35,566 bases of DNA from Firmicutes bacterium ADurb.Bin182 (GTDB lineage Bacteria; Bacillota; Clostridia; Christensenellales; CAG-138), in NCBI GenBank assembly GCA_002070205.1, contig MWCU01000064.1, forward strand, positions 1 to 35,566, read 5' to 3'. The notes below the pieces were generated by a model. The model was not told where the DNA came from. It searched no databases and was given only the letters and a program-made list of their open reading frames with translations. This document shows, piece after piece, positions 24,046-33,247 of this stretch. The stretch's first letter is position 1. Every line of letters starts with the position of its first letter. The position numbers and the translations under genes were made by a program.

Positions 24046-24439
24046 TTATCATCTGTAAGTGATAACGTCGCTTGCGCGGCCCGTCAAACTCAAAAAAGAA
24101 GATACCTGAGCCGGGCGAGCACAAAAGTTCACCGTCTTCAATAATAAGAGATACCGAAACGCCTATTATTGCGGACTTGATATGTCCCGCGGCATCAGAA
24201 GGTGTGTCATATTGATGCTCGAAATCAATCCGCATAGGTACAATGCGGTTGATCTCGTTCTCGATATCAAGAAAGCCGAGCTCGTCCATGCGCGATATAA
24301 CGGTTACGCCAGCCGTAGAATGAGGTACCCAAAGCACCGCGATGCCGCTTTGTATGCCAGAGGCTTTGATCGCCTCACGAACATCATGAGTGATTTCAAA
24401 TAAACCGCTTCTGTCGGTGTCAATATTGATAGTTACCAT
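24038..24439 (-). CDS. YjbQ family protein (UPF0047, secondary thiamine-phosphate synthase-like)
   Basis: This 133-residue member of the YjbQ/UPF0047 family (PF01894) has the metal-site region VPHSTAGVTVI, the middle motif DAAGHIKSAIIGVSVSLII and the C-terminal FFFEFDGPRKRRY. E. coli YjbQ has weak thiamine-phosphate synthase activity, and the true role of the family is unsettled. ATG at 24439 is chosen because GGAG lies eight bases upstream. A GTG three codons earlier overlaps that ribosome site. It lies between the SIS gene and small unknown genes in one tight operon. Confidence 0.88.
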   Translation of the reverse strand: MVTINIDTDRSGLFEITHDVREAIKASGIQSGIAVLWVPHSTAGVTVISRMDELGFLDIENEINRIVPMRIDFEHQYDTPSDAAGHIKSAIIGVSVSLIIEDGELLCSPGSGIFFFEFDGPRKRRYHLQMISA

Positions 24440-24451
24440 TTGTTGCACTCC

Positions 24452-25576
24452 TTACAGGATGATTTCACTATTCTTGATGCTCTTGAACGCGCTCTCATTC
24501 CATGGTCCGGCATGCCCGTGATAATAGGCTTCGCCTTCGGGCATAGGTACAAAGGATGCCATAAATGCCATCAACGTCGACTGAACCAACGGCGAAAAGA
24601 GCTCCGGCACGTCAGCCGGTATTCTCCATACCGCATCTTCGTGTTCTTCAAATCCCGACGGTCCTGTGAGAATACGATATGGGCGTTTCAGCACCCGCAG
24701 CGCGACAGCGATTTCTTCACAGCGCCGCTGTGCACGGCTTCCTTTAGGGCATAACAGCAATGTAGGGATATCGTTAGGACGGGTGCGAAAAAAGTTTAAG
24801 TGATTAAACTCTTCCACATCCGCCACAGCTGTGTAGAGCCCCATCATTTCCAGCAGCTTTGCAGCACCGAAGTCTGCCGCTGCCCGGGCGGGACCGCTTG
24901 CCAGAATCTCAAATACACCGCAACGAGCTATCTCATGGGCAAAAGGTATCATTGCTTCTTTCAATGATACAAAAGCCTTAGAAAGCGCATCTGCGCAAGA
25001 CCGAAGTTGCTTACGCAAAACATTAGCCGCATCCATGGTATAACATAGCTTGACTTCACCAAAGCGAATAGCCAGCAAATAAAGCGCCATGGCTGACGTG
25101 ATAAAGCCGCGCACTCCGGGCGCCGGAGCAAAGGGCGGAGTCTCAACATGCAGCGCCTTCTCGGCAGCTTTTCCCAAACGGCTCATTAGGTTTGCAGTAA
25201 GTGCCAGCGTTCTGCATCCAGAGGCGCGCATCGCTGTAATGGCCTCCACCACACGTGCACCTTCACCGCTGCCGCTGACACCAATAACAAGAGTGTTCTT
25301 TTCGGGTTTAGGCACATACACGCCGGCTATATAGCGCGATGTTTCCATCGGGGTCTCCGCCCGAACCCACAGATGACCAAGCTGGCTAAAGGCCATTGCC
25401 GCAGCGCACCCTGCATTGTAAGAGTCTCCGCTGCCAGTTAAAATCAGATTTTTTATACTGTAAATTTCCGGCGTGGTAAGCGCCGAACGTGTGCTTGATT
25501 CAATGGTTTGATATGTTTCCGCGATCAGGCCGGGCACACTTAGCGCTTGGTCACGGACAGGGTTTGTATTAAACAT
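24452..25576 (-). CDS. SIS domain sugar isomerase/deaminase-like protein
   Basis: This 374-residue double-SIS protein resembles AgaS, the GlmS isomerase domain and FrlB deglycase. The first SIS domain shows LTGSGDSYNAG and VIGVSGSGEGARVVEA, the phosphosugar-binding loops. The second shows ILASGPARAAADFGAAKLLEM. ATG at 25576 is used with AAAAGGTG upstream. A GTG three codons earlier overlaps this site. Family members deaminate or deglycate amino-sugar phosphates. With the PfkB kinase and GntR regulator in the same set it resembles the frlB-frlD-frlR logic for Amadori compounds, but identity to Frl proteins cannot be judged here. Confidence 0.82.
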   Translation of the reverse strand: MFNTNPVRDQALSVPGLIAETYQTIESSTRSALTTPEIYSIKNLILTGSGDSYNAGCAAAMAFSQLGHLWVRAETPMETSRYIAGVYVPKPEKNTLVIGVSGSGEGARVVEAITAMRASGCRTLALTANLMSRLGKAAEKALHVETPPFAPAPGVRGFITSAMALYLLAIRFGEVKLCYTMDAANVLRKQLRSCADALSKAFVSLKEAMIPFAHEIARCGVFEILASGPARAAADFGAAKLLEMMGLYTAVADVEEFNHLNFFRTRPNDIPTLLLCPKGSRAQRRCEEIAVALRVLKRPYRILTGPSGFEEHEDAVWRIPADVPELFSPLVQSTLMAFMASFVPMPEGEAYYHGHAGPWNESAFKSIKNSEIIL

Positions 25577-25666
25577 CTGTATCACCTTTTCACTGTAATT
25601 CCGTAAATGATCACCGGCTGATTGCCAAAACGTGGCGCAATGGCATCAAATCAATAGGACCACGTC

Positions 25667-26401
25667 TTAGGGCTTTCCAAACTGCGCTGCCATTGTCAGC
25701 CGCATATTGCTAGGATGGATATAGCAGTTTGCAAACCCTACCGGATGATCGCCTATATCGTAAATCATTTCCTCAATGCTTAGCAGTGCTGCATCCTCCT
25801 GTACTCCCAATCTTACCGCCATAGCGGAGTTTTGCACAGCAGCCAGGCACATGGTACAATAAGTTATACGATGGTAAAGACACTTCCGGCTGAACTCATC
25901 AAGATCTCTATATTGGTCATCCTCCTGCGGCATCTCACGGATGATGCTGAGCAGAAATTCATAAACGCAGACTATCGTAGGTAATCCTGAAGCGGTATAT
26001 GTCCACAACATCCGATACACGTCTTGAGGGGAACAATTAAAATGCATGCAGAATTCCCTGCTGGACTGCTGAACACCGAAATGTAAATTCTGAACGGCAA
26101 TATCTTTATGTTGGCACTTAATTAACTGATAAAAATCAGTGTTGACATCGATACGCCCCTTCATACGAAACATCGAAGGATGCCCAAAGGTACCTATGCC
26201 GTGGACGGTGGTAATATAACCGTCTTTCTCAAGACGCTTCAGGGCACCTCGCACTGTCGGTCTGCTTACATCGAGCATTTCTGAAAGCGCTTCTTCAGAA
26301 GGAAGCTTATTTGCCCCGGGCGTCATCTCGCGTATCATATCGCATAGGTGTTCATACGCCTGATCTACCAAAGTATCTCGTCTAATTAGCATTGCTATCA
26401 T
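25667..26401 (-). CDS. GntR family regulator with UTRA-type effector domain
   Basis: This 244-residue regulator has a winged helix at about 6-72 (LPSEEALSEMLDVSRPTVRGALKRLEKDGYITTV, in pieces) and a C-terminal UTRA-like domain (from about 90, RIDVNTDFYQLI onward) that binds a small effector such as a phosphosugar. ATG at 26401 follows GGGGTAG. A longer frame to 26479 has no ribosome site. It is the first gene of the kinase-isomerase set and probably regulates it, and possibly the transporter set too. A perfect inverted repeat at the transporter promoter is one candidate site. Confidence 0.85.
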   Translation of the reverse strand: MIAMLIRRDTLVDQAYEHLCDMIREMTPGANKLPSEEALSEMLDVSRPTVRGALKRLEKDGYITTVHGIGTFGHPSMFRMKGRIDVNTDFYQLIKCQHKDIAVQNLHFGVQQSSREFCMHFNCSPQDVYRMLWTYTASGLPTIVCVYEFLLSIIREMPQEDDQYRDLDEFSRKCLYHRITYCTMCLAAVQNSAMAVRLGVQEDAALLSIEEMIYDIGDHPVGFANCYIHPSNMRLTMAAQFGKP

Positions 26402-26711
26402 ATCTACCCCGTTATTTTTTTGTTGCGAATCGTCCAGCCAATCAATATCGAAAGAATTACTGGCGATACATTTTACCAACCGTCAGTAACCGGTCGTTTG
26501 TCTCAAAAACCTCGTTTCATTATTCGATTAAAGAGTCATCAACCATTCACACATCTAATTTCCGCCAGGCAAGATGATTGTCTTCCCGTCTCCTTGAGAC
26601 TCGACCTACTTATATGAGCACGCTAATGTCAATATATATTTTTTCTACACTACCTGATCTTCAATCAATATAAATATCCTATTGCCCGATACGTCCGGAT
26701 CCTTAGTCGGC
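26402..26711. other. 310-base region between the two gene sets
   Basis: This is AT-rich DNA without a gene. On the minus strand an ATTGACATT sequence (near 26625-26640), resembling the one at the transporter promoter, is followed by TATAAG only about 12 bases later. That is too close for a standard promoter. No clear terminator for the creatininase gene is visible. Confidence 0.4.
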
Positions 26712-27464
26712 TTATTCGCCTTTTCCATCCAGGGCGATTTCAGTCAATATTCTTATCGTTGAATTTATTACTGCCTCAATAATCTTATCGCCTTTTTCAG
26801 CCGACGCTTTTGAAACTCCGCCCAAAATACCTGTAGTGCTCATCTCATGGGTCAGCCAGCTGTACTTATATTCAGGCAGGGCGTCGAGCATATCCGGTTG
26901 CAGCTTTAAGGCTTCCCGGTTCACCATGCCCGGCATACCGCTCATCAGCACAGAAGTCTCCACCTCTCCGGCATGACCGTCCCGTTCCGGAGGCAATTCC
27001 AGATCATCCAGCAATAACGGACGGGCACTTTTCAACAAATCAATCTGGTAAATATTTACGCCAAAGCGGTATCGCCACGTTTGAGCCATACCCTGCAAAA
27101 TGCCTTGATTTCCGCCATGCGAATTAACCAGTACCAGGGTCTTCCATCCGTGAGCGGACATTGCACCCAAAATATCTTCTACGATGGCGCATATGGTAGC
27201 CGGAGACAGAGAGAACGTACCTGGAAAGGCCATATGCTCAAAGCTGCAACCGTAGTGGATTGCGGGAAGCAACCAATACTCAGCTTCAAGGGATTCGTTA
27301 TCAATTATTGCATCCATTGCGATGCAGGATATAAAATCATCGGTGCCTACAGGCAGATGCGTGGCGTGCTGTTCCATGGAAGCGATAGGCAACACAAGCC
27401 TCACGGATAGTTTATCAAGCGCAGCCAATTCCTGCCAAGTGCGCTCGTTTAATCTCTTTAGCAT
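26712..27464 (-). CDS. Creatininase-family amidohydrolase
   Basis: This 250-residue metal-dependent amidohydrolase of the creatininase family (PF02633) shows all the metal-ligand motifs: SMEQHATHLPVGTD (E31, H33, D42), LVNSHGGNQG and HAGEVETS. Family members open cyclic amides (creatinine) or remove formyl groups (ArfB in archaeal riboflavin synthesis), so the substrate is likely a cyclic or formyl amide. The start has TAGGAGGAATAG directly upstream. It is the last gene of the transporter-hydrolase set. With two other amidohydrolases in the same set, it probably takes the last hydrolytic step of ring degradation. Confidence 0.9.
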   Translation of the reverse strand: MLKRLNERTWQELAALDKLSVRLVLPIASMEQHATHLPVGTDDFISCIAMDAIIDNESLEAEYWLLPAIHYGCSFEHMAFPGTFSLSPATICAIVEDILGAMSAHGWKTLVLVNSHGGNQGILQGMAQTWRYRFGVNIYQIDLLKSARPLLLDDLELPPERDGHAGEVETSVLMSGMPGMVNREALKLQPDMLDALPEYKYSWLTHEMSTTGILGGVSKASAEKGDKIIEAVINSTIRILTEIALDGKGE

Positions 27465-27665
27465 TCTATTCCTCCTATAAGTATAAGTTTTTTTATTGTA
27501 AGTTTCTCGCCATACTCAAAAGCTTCGCGTACATCAAGGGAATGACTGAACAGGCCGGATTGCTGACGGCCAATCATTACTTACATCTCCTGCCAGCCAT
27601 TATTCTATTCGAAGGGAGGGTATCATTTCTCTCATTCCTTCATATCTGTTGTTATTGATTCTCAA

Positions 27666-29030
27666 TCATTGGGCTTTCTTAAGTAGCGTGCATACACAGT
27701 CATTAGCCTTTATGCGAACCTCGTCTTCGTCCACGCCCAGCAACCGTCCGTCCTTTGCAACCATGCAACCGTGCACCATCACCCACTTTGCCGGACGTGA
27801 ATACCCAACCGTGCCGAGCAGGCTTGCTGGGTCTAAGAACGTGCCCGCCAGTTCCATCAGCTCAGCGTCGATAGCGAAGATATCTGCTGCATTGCCTGGG
27901 GCTAATTGACCGATGTCGTTTCGGCCCAACAGCAAGGCGTTGCCACGAGTGGCCATCTTTAATATTCCATAACCGGTAGGAGCTTTTTCACTAACCGCCA
28001 ACCGTTGCAAAAGATAAGCTGCGCGGATTTCTGCCATTAAATTCGAACAGTCGTTGCTGGCACTGCCATCCACAGCAAGTCCCACCGGAACCCCCAATTC
28101 TAGCATTTCGGAAACCCGGCAAACGCCGCTGGATAATTTCATATTGGAAACCGGGCAATGCGCTACGCCGGTCTTTGTTTGAGCCAGGTATCTTAACTCC
28201 TCGTCATTGAAATGTATGCCGTGGGCAAACCATACGTCTTCTCCGGTCCAGCCGCAGCTTTCCATATAGGCCAAAGGACGCATGCCTACTTTTTCAATAC
28301 AATAATTTTCTTCATCAATCGTTTCACACAAATGGGTATGCAAACGCACGCCCAACTTACGGGCTAATACGGCCGATTCCTTTAAAAGCGCGTCGGTAAC
28401 GCTGAAAGGAGAGCACGGGGCGATTACAACCTGGCGCATGGATAACGCCGAAGGATCATGGAACCTTTGTACAACACGCTGGCAATCCTCCAAAATATCG
28501 TCCACGTCCTGCACCAGATCGTCCGGCGGCAATCCGCCGTCACTCTTTCCACGGGACATACTGCCTCTGGAAGCGCAAAAACGTGCTCCAAGAGCCTCAG
28601 CCGCGGCAAATTGCCGCTCTATAAAGTGGTTTTCGCGCGAACGAGGAAATACATAATGATGATCCATCACAGTCGTGCAACCGTATTTAAGCAACTCACC
28701 CACGCCAACAAGAGTGCTGTAATAAATAGCGTCATCATCCAAACCTCGCCAAATTTCGTACAGCTTAATCAGCCATGGAAACAGCTCCAGTTTTTGTACT
28801 TGCGGCAGATTGCGAGTTAATGTTTGATATAAGTGATGATGGGTGTTTACGAGACCGGGATACAAATAGCATCCCGAGGCATCAATAATTTCATCAGTTT
28901 TTACCGACAAATTTTTACCTATGGCCTCAATTACGCCATCCCGAACCAGTATATCGGCACCATTGAGCACGCTGTCATCATCGTCAACGGTCACGATAGC
29001 CGCTGCGTTCTTAATCATTATACTTGCCAT
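27666..29030 (-). CDS. Amidohydrolase of the 8-oxoguanine deaminase / atrazine hydrolase group
   Basis: This 454-residue TIM-barrel metallohydrolase has metal ligands in NTHHHLYQT (H64/H66), LHTHLCET, AHGIHF and VDGSASND. Early stretches QTLTRNLP and FPWLIKLYEIWRGLDDDA are those I associate with bacterial 8-oxoguanine deaminase (EC 3.5.4.32), which turns 8-oxoguanine into urate. ATG at 29030 with GAGAGGA upstream is preferred over a longer frame at 29060 that lacks a site. It lies between the enamidase-like and creatininase genes and is transcribed with them. Activity on another aminated purine or triazine-like ring is equally possible. Confidence 0.85.
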   Translation of the reverse strand: MASIMIKNAAAIVTVDDDDSVLNGADILVRDGVIEAIGKNLSVKTDEIIDASGCYLYPGLVNTHHHLYQTLTRNLPQVQKLELFPWLIKLYEIWRGLDDDAIYYSTLVGVGELLKYGCTTVMDHHYVFPRSRENHFIERQFAAAEALGARFCASRGSMSRGKSDGGLPPDDLVQDVDDILEDCQRVVQRFHDPSALSMRQVVIAPCSPFSVTDALLKESAVLARKLGVRLHTHLCETIDEENYCIEKVGMRPLAYMESCGWTGEDVWFAHGIHFNDEELRYLAQTKTGVAHCPVSNMKLSSGVCRVSEMLELGVPVGLAVDGSASNDCSNLMAEIRAAYLLQRLAVSEKAPTGYGILKMATRGNALLLGRNDIGQLAPGNAADIFAIDAELMELAGTFLDPASLLGTVGYSRPAKWVMVHGCMVAKDGRLLGVDEDEVRIKANDCVCTLLKKAQ

Positions 29031-29142
29031 GTGTAGAATCCTCTCTCGGTGATCCCTCAAATCAAAACTGTATCATCATACCTGCATTTTATCGGTTGCT
29101 TTTCCTTATATTATAAATCAACAAATACTAAATTGGTAGAAA

Positions 29143-30393
29143 TTAATCGTTTTCGTAATGCCGTCCGGGCTGCGGCGGGAAAAACAGGTGCTCGGTAATA
29201 CCGGAAACGAAAGCCTTTTCACCATTTATGTAGCAGTAACGAGCTGTAGGTCGGGAATCTTTCCCACGATAGGCAATAATACGGCCATCTACGATTACCA
29301 TAGAGTTTCCAAATGGATCGCCGTTTTCGATGGCTTTGAGTACATTGCTGCCTACGGAACCCGGGGGATTATCTATCACCTGAATATCCGCTTCCCGTCC
29401 AACCTCGATTTTTCCGGTATTAAATCCGTATACGTCGGCGGCGTTGCCCGTTGCCATGGCAATCGCCCGTTCGGCGGCGATGCCATTGAGGGACGACGCC
29501 TTTACGATAGCGCGGTTAATGGCGCCCGGTAGGGAAGCCTGCCCGGTAGGAGCGTCACTGCCCATAATGATGCGGCCAAGCTGGTCTTTTTTATCCATGT
29601 GCCGCAGAATTTTATTGAAGTTAACGAAGTTTCCATTCACGACCAGCTCCAGCGGAATTTTGCTTTCATCCATCAGCTTCTCAATATGCTTGAATTCCAC
29701 CGCCGTGGAGCCGCCATTTGTATGCGCTACCTTGTTGGGCTGCAGGTCTAAAATCATCTGGCTGGTTACCCAGGATGAGCCCGGAATAGAGGGCGGCGCC
29801 AGATGGATTGAATAAAAGAATCCGTATTTCTTAGCCCATTTCAGCATTGGTGCTACTTCTTCCGGATCGGACAGTCCGCCGCCGCCGATTTCGGCAATCA
29901 GCCATACACCGGCATCATGCATTTCCTTAAAGTCCGCTTCAGTCAAACCGTGGACCAAAACTAACGCACCGCCATGAAACTTAAGCGCGCCGCCCGGGCG
30001 GAATCTATCAAATACTCGCTTGGATAAAATAGCCGCAGCCTTACAGCCGATGGCATCGTCGTAAAAGCGCGGCCATCCGGGCCCTTGCTCCCCCTCACTT
30101 ATCATCGTGGTAGTACCGGAATAAAGCGCGTCGGAATAGCATCCGACCGCTCCGCGTTGCGGTGCGTAATCGTCCAGAGTGTTATGAATATGGCAATCGA
30201 TAAAGCCGGGACATACCGCCTGTCCATCTGCGTCAACTATGGTGTCTATACCAGAAATATCAACTTGGTCTTCAGAGCCTATCGCGTCGATCAGTCCATT
30301 GCGCACTACAATGGTGTTACCGGGAATCACACCTTTTTCAATATCTCCGCTAATGATCAGCCCTATATTTTTAATTACAATACAATTCTTCAA
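29143..30393 (-). CDS. Enamidase-like cyclic amidohydrolase
   Basis: This 416-residue amidohydrolase closely resembles enamidase of Eubacterium barkeri nicotinate fermentation, which hydrolyses 6-oxo-1,4,5,6-tetrahydronicotinate. Shared features as I recall them are the N-terminus (IKNIG.I.SGD), metal ligands H68/H70 in DCHIH, E168 in IAEIG where related enzymes have lysine, H197 before SIPGSS, H224 in HTNGG, and D280 in GSDAP. The start is TTG at 30393, with AAGGAG eleven bases upstream. An ATG between them opens a three-codon frame ending in TGA that overlaps the TTG. No other nicotinate-pathway gene is present, so the substrate may differ. Confidence 0.85.
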   Translation of the reverse strand: MKNCIVIKNIGLIISGDIEKGVIPGNTIVVRNGLIDAIGSEDQVDISGIDTIVDADGQAVCPGFIDCHIHNTLDDYAPQRGAVGCYSDALYSGTTTMISEGEQGPGWPRFYDDAIGCKAAAILSKRVFDRFRPGGALKFHGGALVLVHGLTEADFKEMHDAGVWLIAEIGGGGLSDPEEVAPMLKWAKKYGFFYSIHLAPPSIPGSSWVTSQMILDLQPNKVAHTNGGSTAVEFKHIEKLMDESKIPLELVVNGNFVNFNKILRHMDKKDQLGRIIMGSDAPTGQASLPGAINRAIVKASSLNGIAAERAIAMATGNAADVYGFNTGKIEVGREADIQVIDNPPGSVGSNVLKAIENGDPFGNSMVIVDGRIIAYRGKDSRPTARYCYINGEKAFVSGITEHLFFPPQPGRHYEND

Positions 30394-30421
30394 TGACTCA
30401 TTCGCTCCTTACTCTGTTAAT

Positions 30422-31489
30422 TCAGCGATTATTCAAGCAAATTCCGCTTTTGCTGTCAAACACAGGTGTGCTGGTATAATCGATGCTGAGTGATATTTCA
30501 TCATCCTGCGTGGGAATGTTGCCCATATTCGCTCTACAGCAACATACCCGATTGTCAATCTCAAAATAAACCAATGTTTCCGCTCCCAAGCGCTCAACCA
30601 GCTTCACTTTGCTTTTTATGGGTGAATCGGGCACAATGGAAAAATCCTCCGGACGCACGCCCAACTCGTATTCATTTGGCTCCAGCGTAATCCCCAACCC
30701 GGATTCGAGTTCGGATAAGCCTATATCAATCTTCGATAAGCGCGCTATTCCGGGCGCTACCGTAAGCGGCAGAAAATTGATTGATGGCGTGCCGAGAAAA
30801 CCTGCAACAAAACGGTTTACAGGTTTTTTATATAGCTGCATTCCATCTCCGATCTGCTGAATGTAACCATCATTCAATATGGCGATTCTATCGCCCATCG
30901 TCATGGCCTCCTCCTGATCATGGGTGACGATCAACGTGGTAATATCAAGCTTTTGCTGCAACTCTCGCAACTCTACCCGGACTTGCCGACGCAATTTAGC
31001 ATCAAGATTCGAGAGCGGTTCATCCAACAACATCACCTTAGCGCGAATCGCTACCACGCGCGCGATAGCCACACGCTGTTGCTGTCCTCCCGAGAGTTGC
31101 GATGGGTAACGGCTTTTGTAATCCTCCAGCCCGACCAACCGCAGGGCAGCATCAAGCCGTTCTTTTATTTCTGCCGAACCAACCTTATGCATTTTTAGAC
31201 CAAATGCGACATTCTGCTCAACCGTCATATGCGGAAAAAGCGCGTAATCCTGAAATACGACGCCGATATTGCGTTTATAAGAAGGGATGGATGCTATATC
31301 AACACCGTCTACCAATATTGCGCCACTATCATTTTCCAAAAATCCTGCAATAAGCCGTAAAATCGTAGTCTTTCCTGAGCCCGAAGGCCCCAGCAGAGCG
31401 ACCATTTCGCCGTCATTAACCGTCAGGTTTACATCGTCCAATACTCTGTGTTGTTTATAGCTTTTTGATATGTTTTTTAATTCTAACAT
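30422..31489 (-). CDS. ABC transporter ATPase, PotA/FbpC type
   Basis: This 355-residue ATPase has Walker A GPSGSGKTT (34-42), Q-loop VVFQDYALFP, signature LSGGQQQRVAIAR, Walker B VMLLDEP and the H-loop VTHDQEEAM. A C-terminal TOBE domain (GVRPEDFSIV) is typical of polyamine, iron and thiamine importers. GGGAGGAATAC precedes its ATG. It follows the two permeases and the binding protein on the same strand with short gaps, so the four form one importer. All catalytic motifs are intact. Confidence 0.93.
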   Translation of the reverse strand: MLELKNISKSYKQHRVLDDVNLTVNDGEMVALLGPSGSGKTTILRLIAGFLENDSGAILVDGVDIASIPSYKRNIGVVFQDYALFPHMTVEQNVAFGLKMHKVGSAEIKERLDAALRLVGLEDYKSRYPSQLSGGQQQRVAIARVVAIRAKVMLLDEPLSNLDAKLRRQVRVELRELQQKLDITTLIVTHDQEEAMTMGDRIAILNDGYIQQIGDGMQLYKKPVNRFVAGFLGTPSINFLPLTVAPGIARLSKIDIGLSELESGLGITLEPNEYELGVRPEDFSIVPDSPIKSKVKLVERLGAETLVYFEIDNRVCCCRANMGNIPTQDDEISLSIDYTSTPVFDSKSGICLNNR

Positions 31490-31504
31490 CTAAAGTATTC
31501 CTCC

Positions 31505-32314
31505 CTAGAGCATGGTGCTAAAGTGTTTCGACCAATGCGCAAATTTTTCTCCCAGGATTGATATCGACAGCACCACGACAATTATGATGGCTGAGTAGGC
31601 GAGCACCATAGGGTCCAGACCCTCTGTACGCATCGCCGCGTAGACGCGCACCGGAAACGTTGTGAAGCTGCTGCTGGAGACAAACAATGTGATGACCACG
31701 TCAGAGAAAGAAATCATAAAGCTGAACACCATGCCCACCACGATGCCCGACATAATGTTCGGAAGCGTTATACGAAAGAAAGTGGTAAGCGGCGGAGCAC
31801 CAAGGCTGGCCGCGGCATCTTCCAGGGTGTAATTAAAATTATCCATGCTGGCACCAACAATACGGATCATATAAGGTGTTACGATCACTGTGTGGACGCA
31901 AATCAAAATAGCCAGCGACCCCTGTATGCGTAAGAAGCCCATACACTGCAGCAACCCTACAGCCCATACGATACCGGGCAGGAAAATTGGAGCCATAAAA
32001 AGAGTTTTCACCTTATTTACAATCGGGTTTGAGGTCTTTGCAAGCGCTACACAGGCAGGCACACATAAAAGCGAAGCTACTACTGTAGAATACGTAGCTA
32101 CCTTCAAACTGGCCGCCAGGGATTCAAGATGTTCCTTATTGGTGAGTGCTGCGCGATACTGCCTTAAACTCACTGATTTAGGCGGAAAAGCGAAATATCC
32201 GCCATCGTTGAACGATCCGCCTACGACAGCAATAATCGGCGAGAGCAAAAACAGCAACACGCAAAAAGCTACCAGCACCAACAGAAGTTTGGGAAACAGC
32301 TTTCTTAGTTTCAT
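31505..32314 (-). CDS. ABC transporter permease, PotC type
   Basis: This 269-residue membrane protein has six predicted helices and the EAA loop DAAASLGAPPLTTFFRITLPNI near the middle, which docks on the ATPase. A longer in-frame extension upstream overlaps the other permease and reads as its shadow. ATG at 32314 overlaps that gene's stop (ATGA) and has AAGGGGGG upstream. It forms the channel with the PotB-type permease. Confidence 0.92.
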   Translation of the reverse strand: MKLRKLFPKLLLVLVAFCVLLFLLSPIIAVVGGSFNDGGYFAFPPKSVSLRQYRAALTNKEHLESLAASLKVATYSTVVASLLCVPACVALAKTSNPIVNKVKTLFMAPIFLPGIVWAVGLLQCMGFLRIQGSLAILICVHTVIVTPYMIRIVGASMDNFNYTLEDAAASLGAPPLTTFFRITLPNIMSGIVVGMVFSFMISFSDVVITLFVSSSSFTTFPVRVYAAMRTEGLDPMVLAYSAIIIVVVLSISILGEKFAHWSKHFSTML

Positions 32315-33171
32315 AGTACCCCCCCTTCGCGTCGCCGCCGGGACAAAATCTTCGTAATCGGCACAATCAGCAGGATAAGCAATAGCAGCAGCATCGCTAT
32401 ACTGGAGGCAAAAGGCCAGTTGAAAAGCTGCATAGCCTGTTGATACACCACCGTGCCTATTACCTGGCACTTTCCCCGGCCCAATATGGTAGGTGTAGTG
32501 TAACTGCTAAGGCTTGCGCCGAACACAAGCACAGCGCCTGCTATGCAGCCGCCAAAGCTCATTGGCAGTGTGATGTGAAGAAATTGGCGCACTTTGTTTG
32601 CGCCAAGGCTCTCCGACGCTTGAAGCACATTTTCCGGTATGGCCTGCAGCGCATTCATGACCGGCAGAATCATAAAAGGCAAGAATCCTTGTGTAAGCCC
32701 GATGATTACAGCTATGTTATTGCCAAGCAGTTGTACCGGCTCTTCAATAATGTGCAGAGCCATAAGAAACAAGTTGATAGTTCCATAGTTGGTCATCATG
32801 CCGTACATTCCCATATTCTGCACCATAACGCCCGAAATCAGCGGGAGCGTGACCAACACCAGCATAATAGTTTTAAGATAGCCTTTGATTCCTGCCATAA
32901 AATAGGCCAAGGGGTAGGCCAGCACCGTCACCATCAGCGTTGTGACAATACTGATGTAAAACGTACGCCCGATTACTGCAGGATAGTATGAGTCCTTGAA
33001 AAACTTGATATAATTCTGCACCGTTATGGGAAGTCCGGGTTCGACCTTACCGGTATAGGTGAGAAAGCTATTATATAACAACATAATGAAAGGGATCACA
33101 AAGAATATGAAGAACAGCAAGGCTAAGGGTATTAACATCGCATCCATCTTGTTGTATTTCGCCCTGAACAT
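32311..33171 (-). CDS. ABC transporter permease, PotB type
   Basis: This 286-residue inner-membrane subunit has six helices and an EAA loop (ASESLGANKVRQFLHITLP). The short cytoplasmic N-terminus precedes the first helix (LIPLALLFFIFFVIP). GAGGTG precedes the ATG. It is translationally coupled to the PotC-type gene by a four-base overlap. A hairpin separates it from the binding-protein gene upstream. Confidence 0.92.
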   Translation of the reverse strand: MFRAKYNKMDAMLIPLALLFFIFFVIPFIMLLYNSFLTYTGKVEPGLPITVQNYIKFFKDSYYPAVIGRTFYISIVTTLMVTVLAYPLAYFMAGIKGYLKTIMLVLVTLPLISGVMVQNMGMYGMMTNYGTINLFLMALHIIEEPVQLLGNNIAVIIGLTQGFLPFMILPVMNALQAIPENVLQASESLGANKVRQFLHITLPMSFGGCIAGAVLVFGASLSSYTTPTILGRGKCQVIGTVVYQQAMQLFNWPFASSIAMLLLLLILLIVPITKILSRRRREGGVL

Positions 33172-33196
33172 AAATTCACCTCATTTTTTATGTGAG

Positions 33197-33223
33197 GCAC
33201 AAGGGGCAAAATGCCCCTTGTGC
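33197..33223 (-). other. Intercistronic stem-loop after the PotD-type gene
   Basis: GCACAAGGGGCA (33197-33208) pairs perfectly with TGCCCCTTGTGC (33212-33223) over 12 bp with a three-base loop. On the minus strand no T-run follows, and the next gene's ribosome site comes soon after. It would favour more binding protein than permease, as in many ABC operons. Confidence 0.65.
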
Positions 33224-33247
33224 GGGTCAAAGCAAGAATATCACCGG

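Noticed and set aside
26620..26645. A promoter for the GntR gene at TTGACA near TATAAG
   Set aside because: The two boxes are only about 12 bases apart, too close for sigma-A.
31890..32991. Plus-strand frames opposite the permeases
   Set aside because: They are antisense to hydrophobic permease genes with intact EAA motifs.
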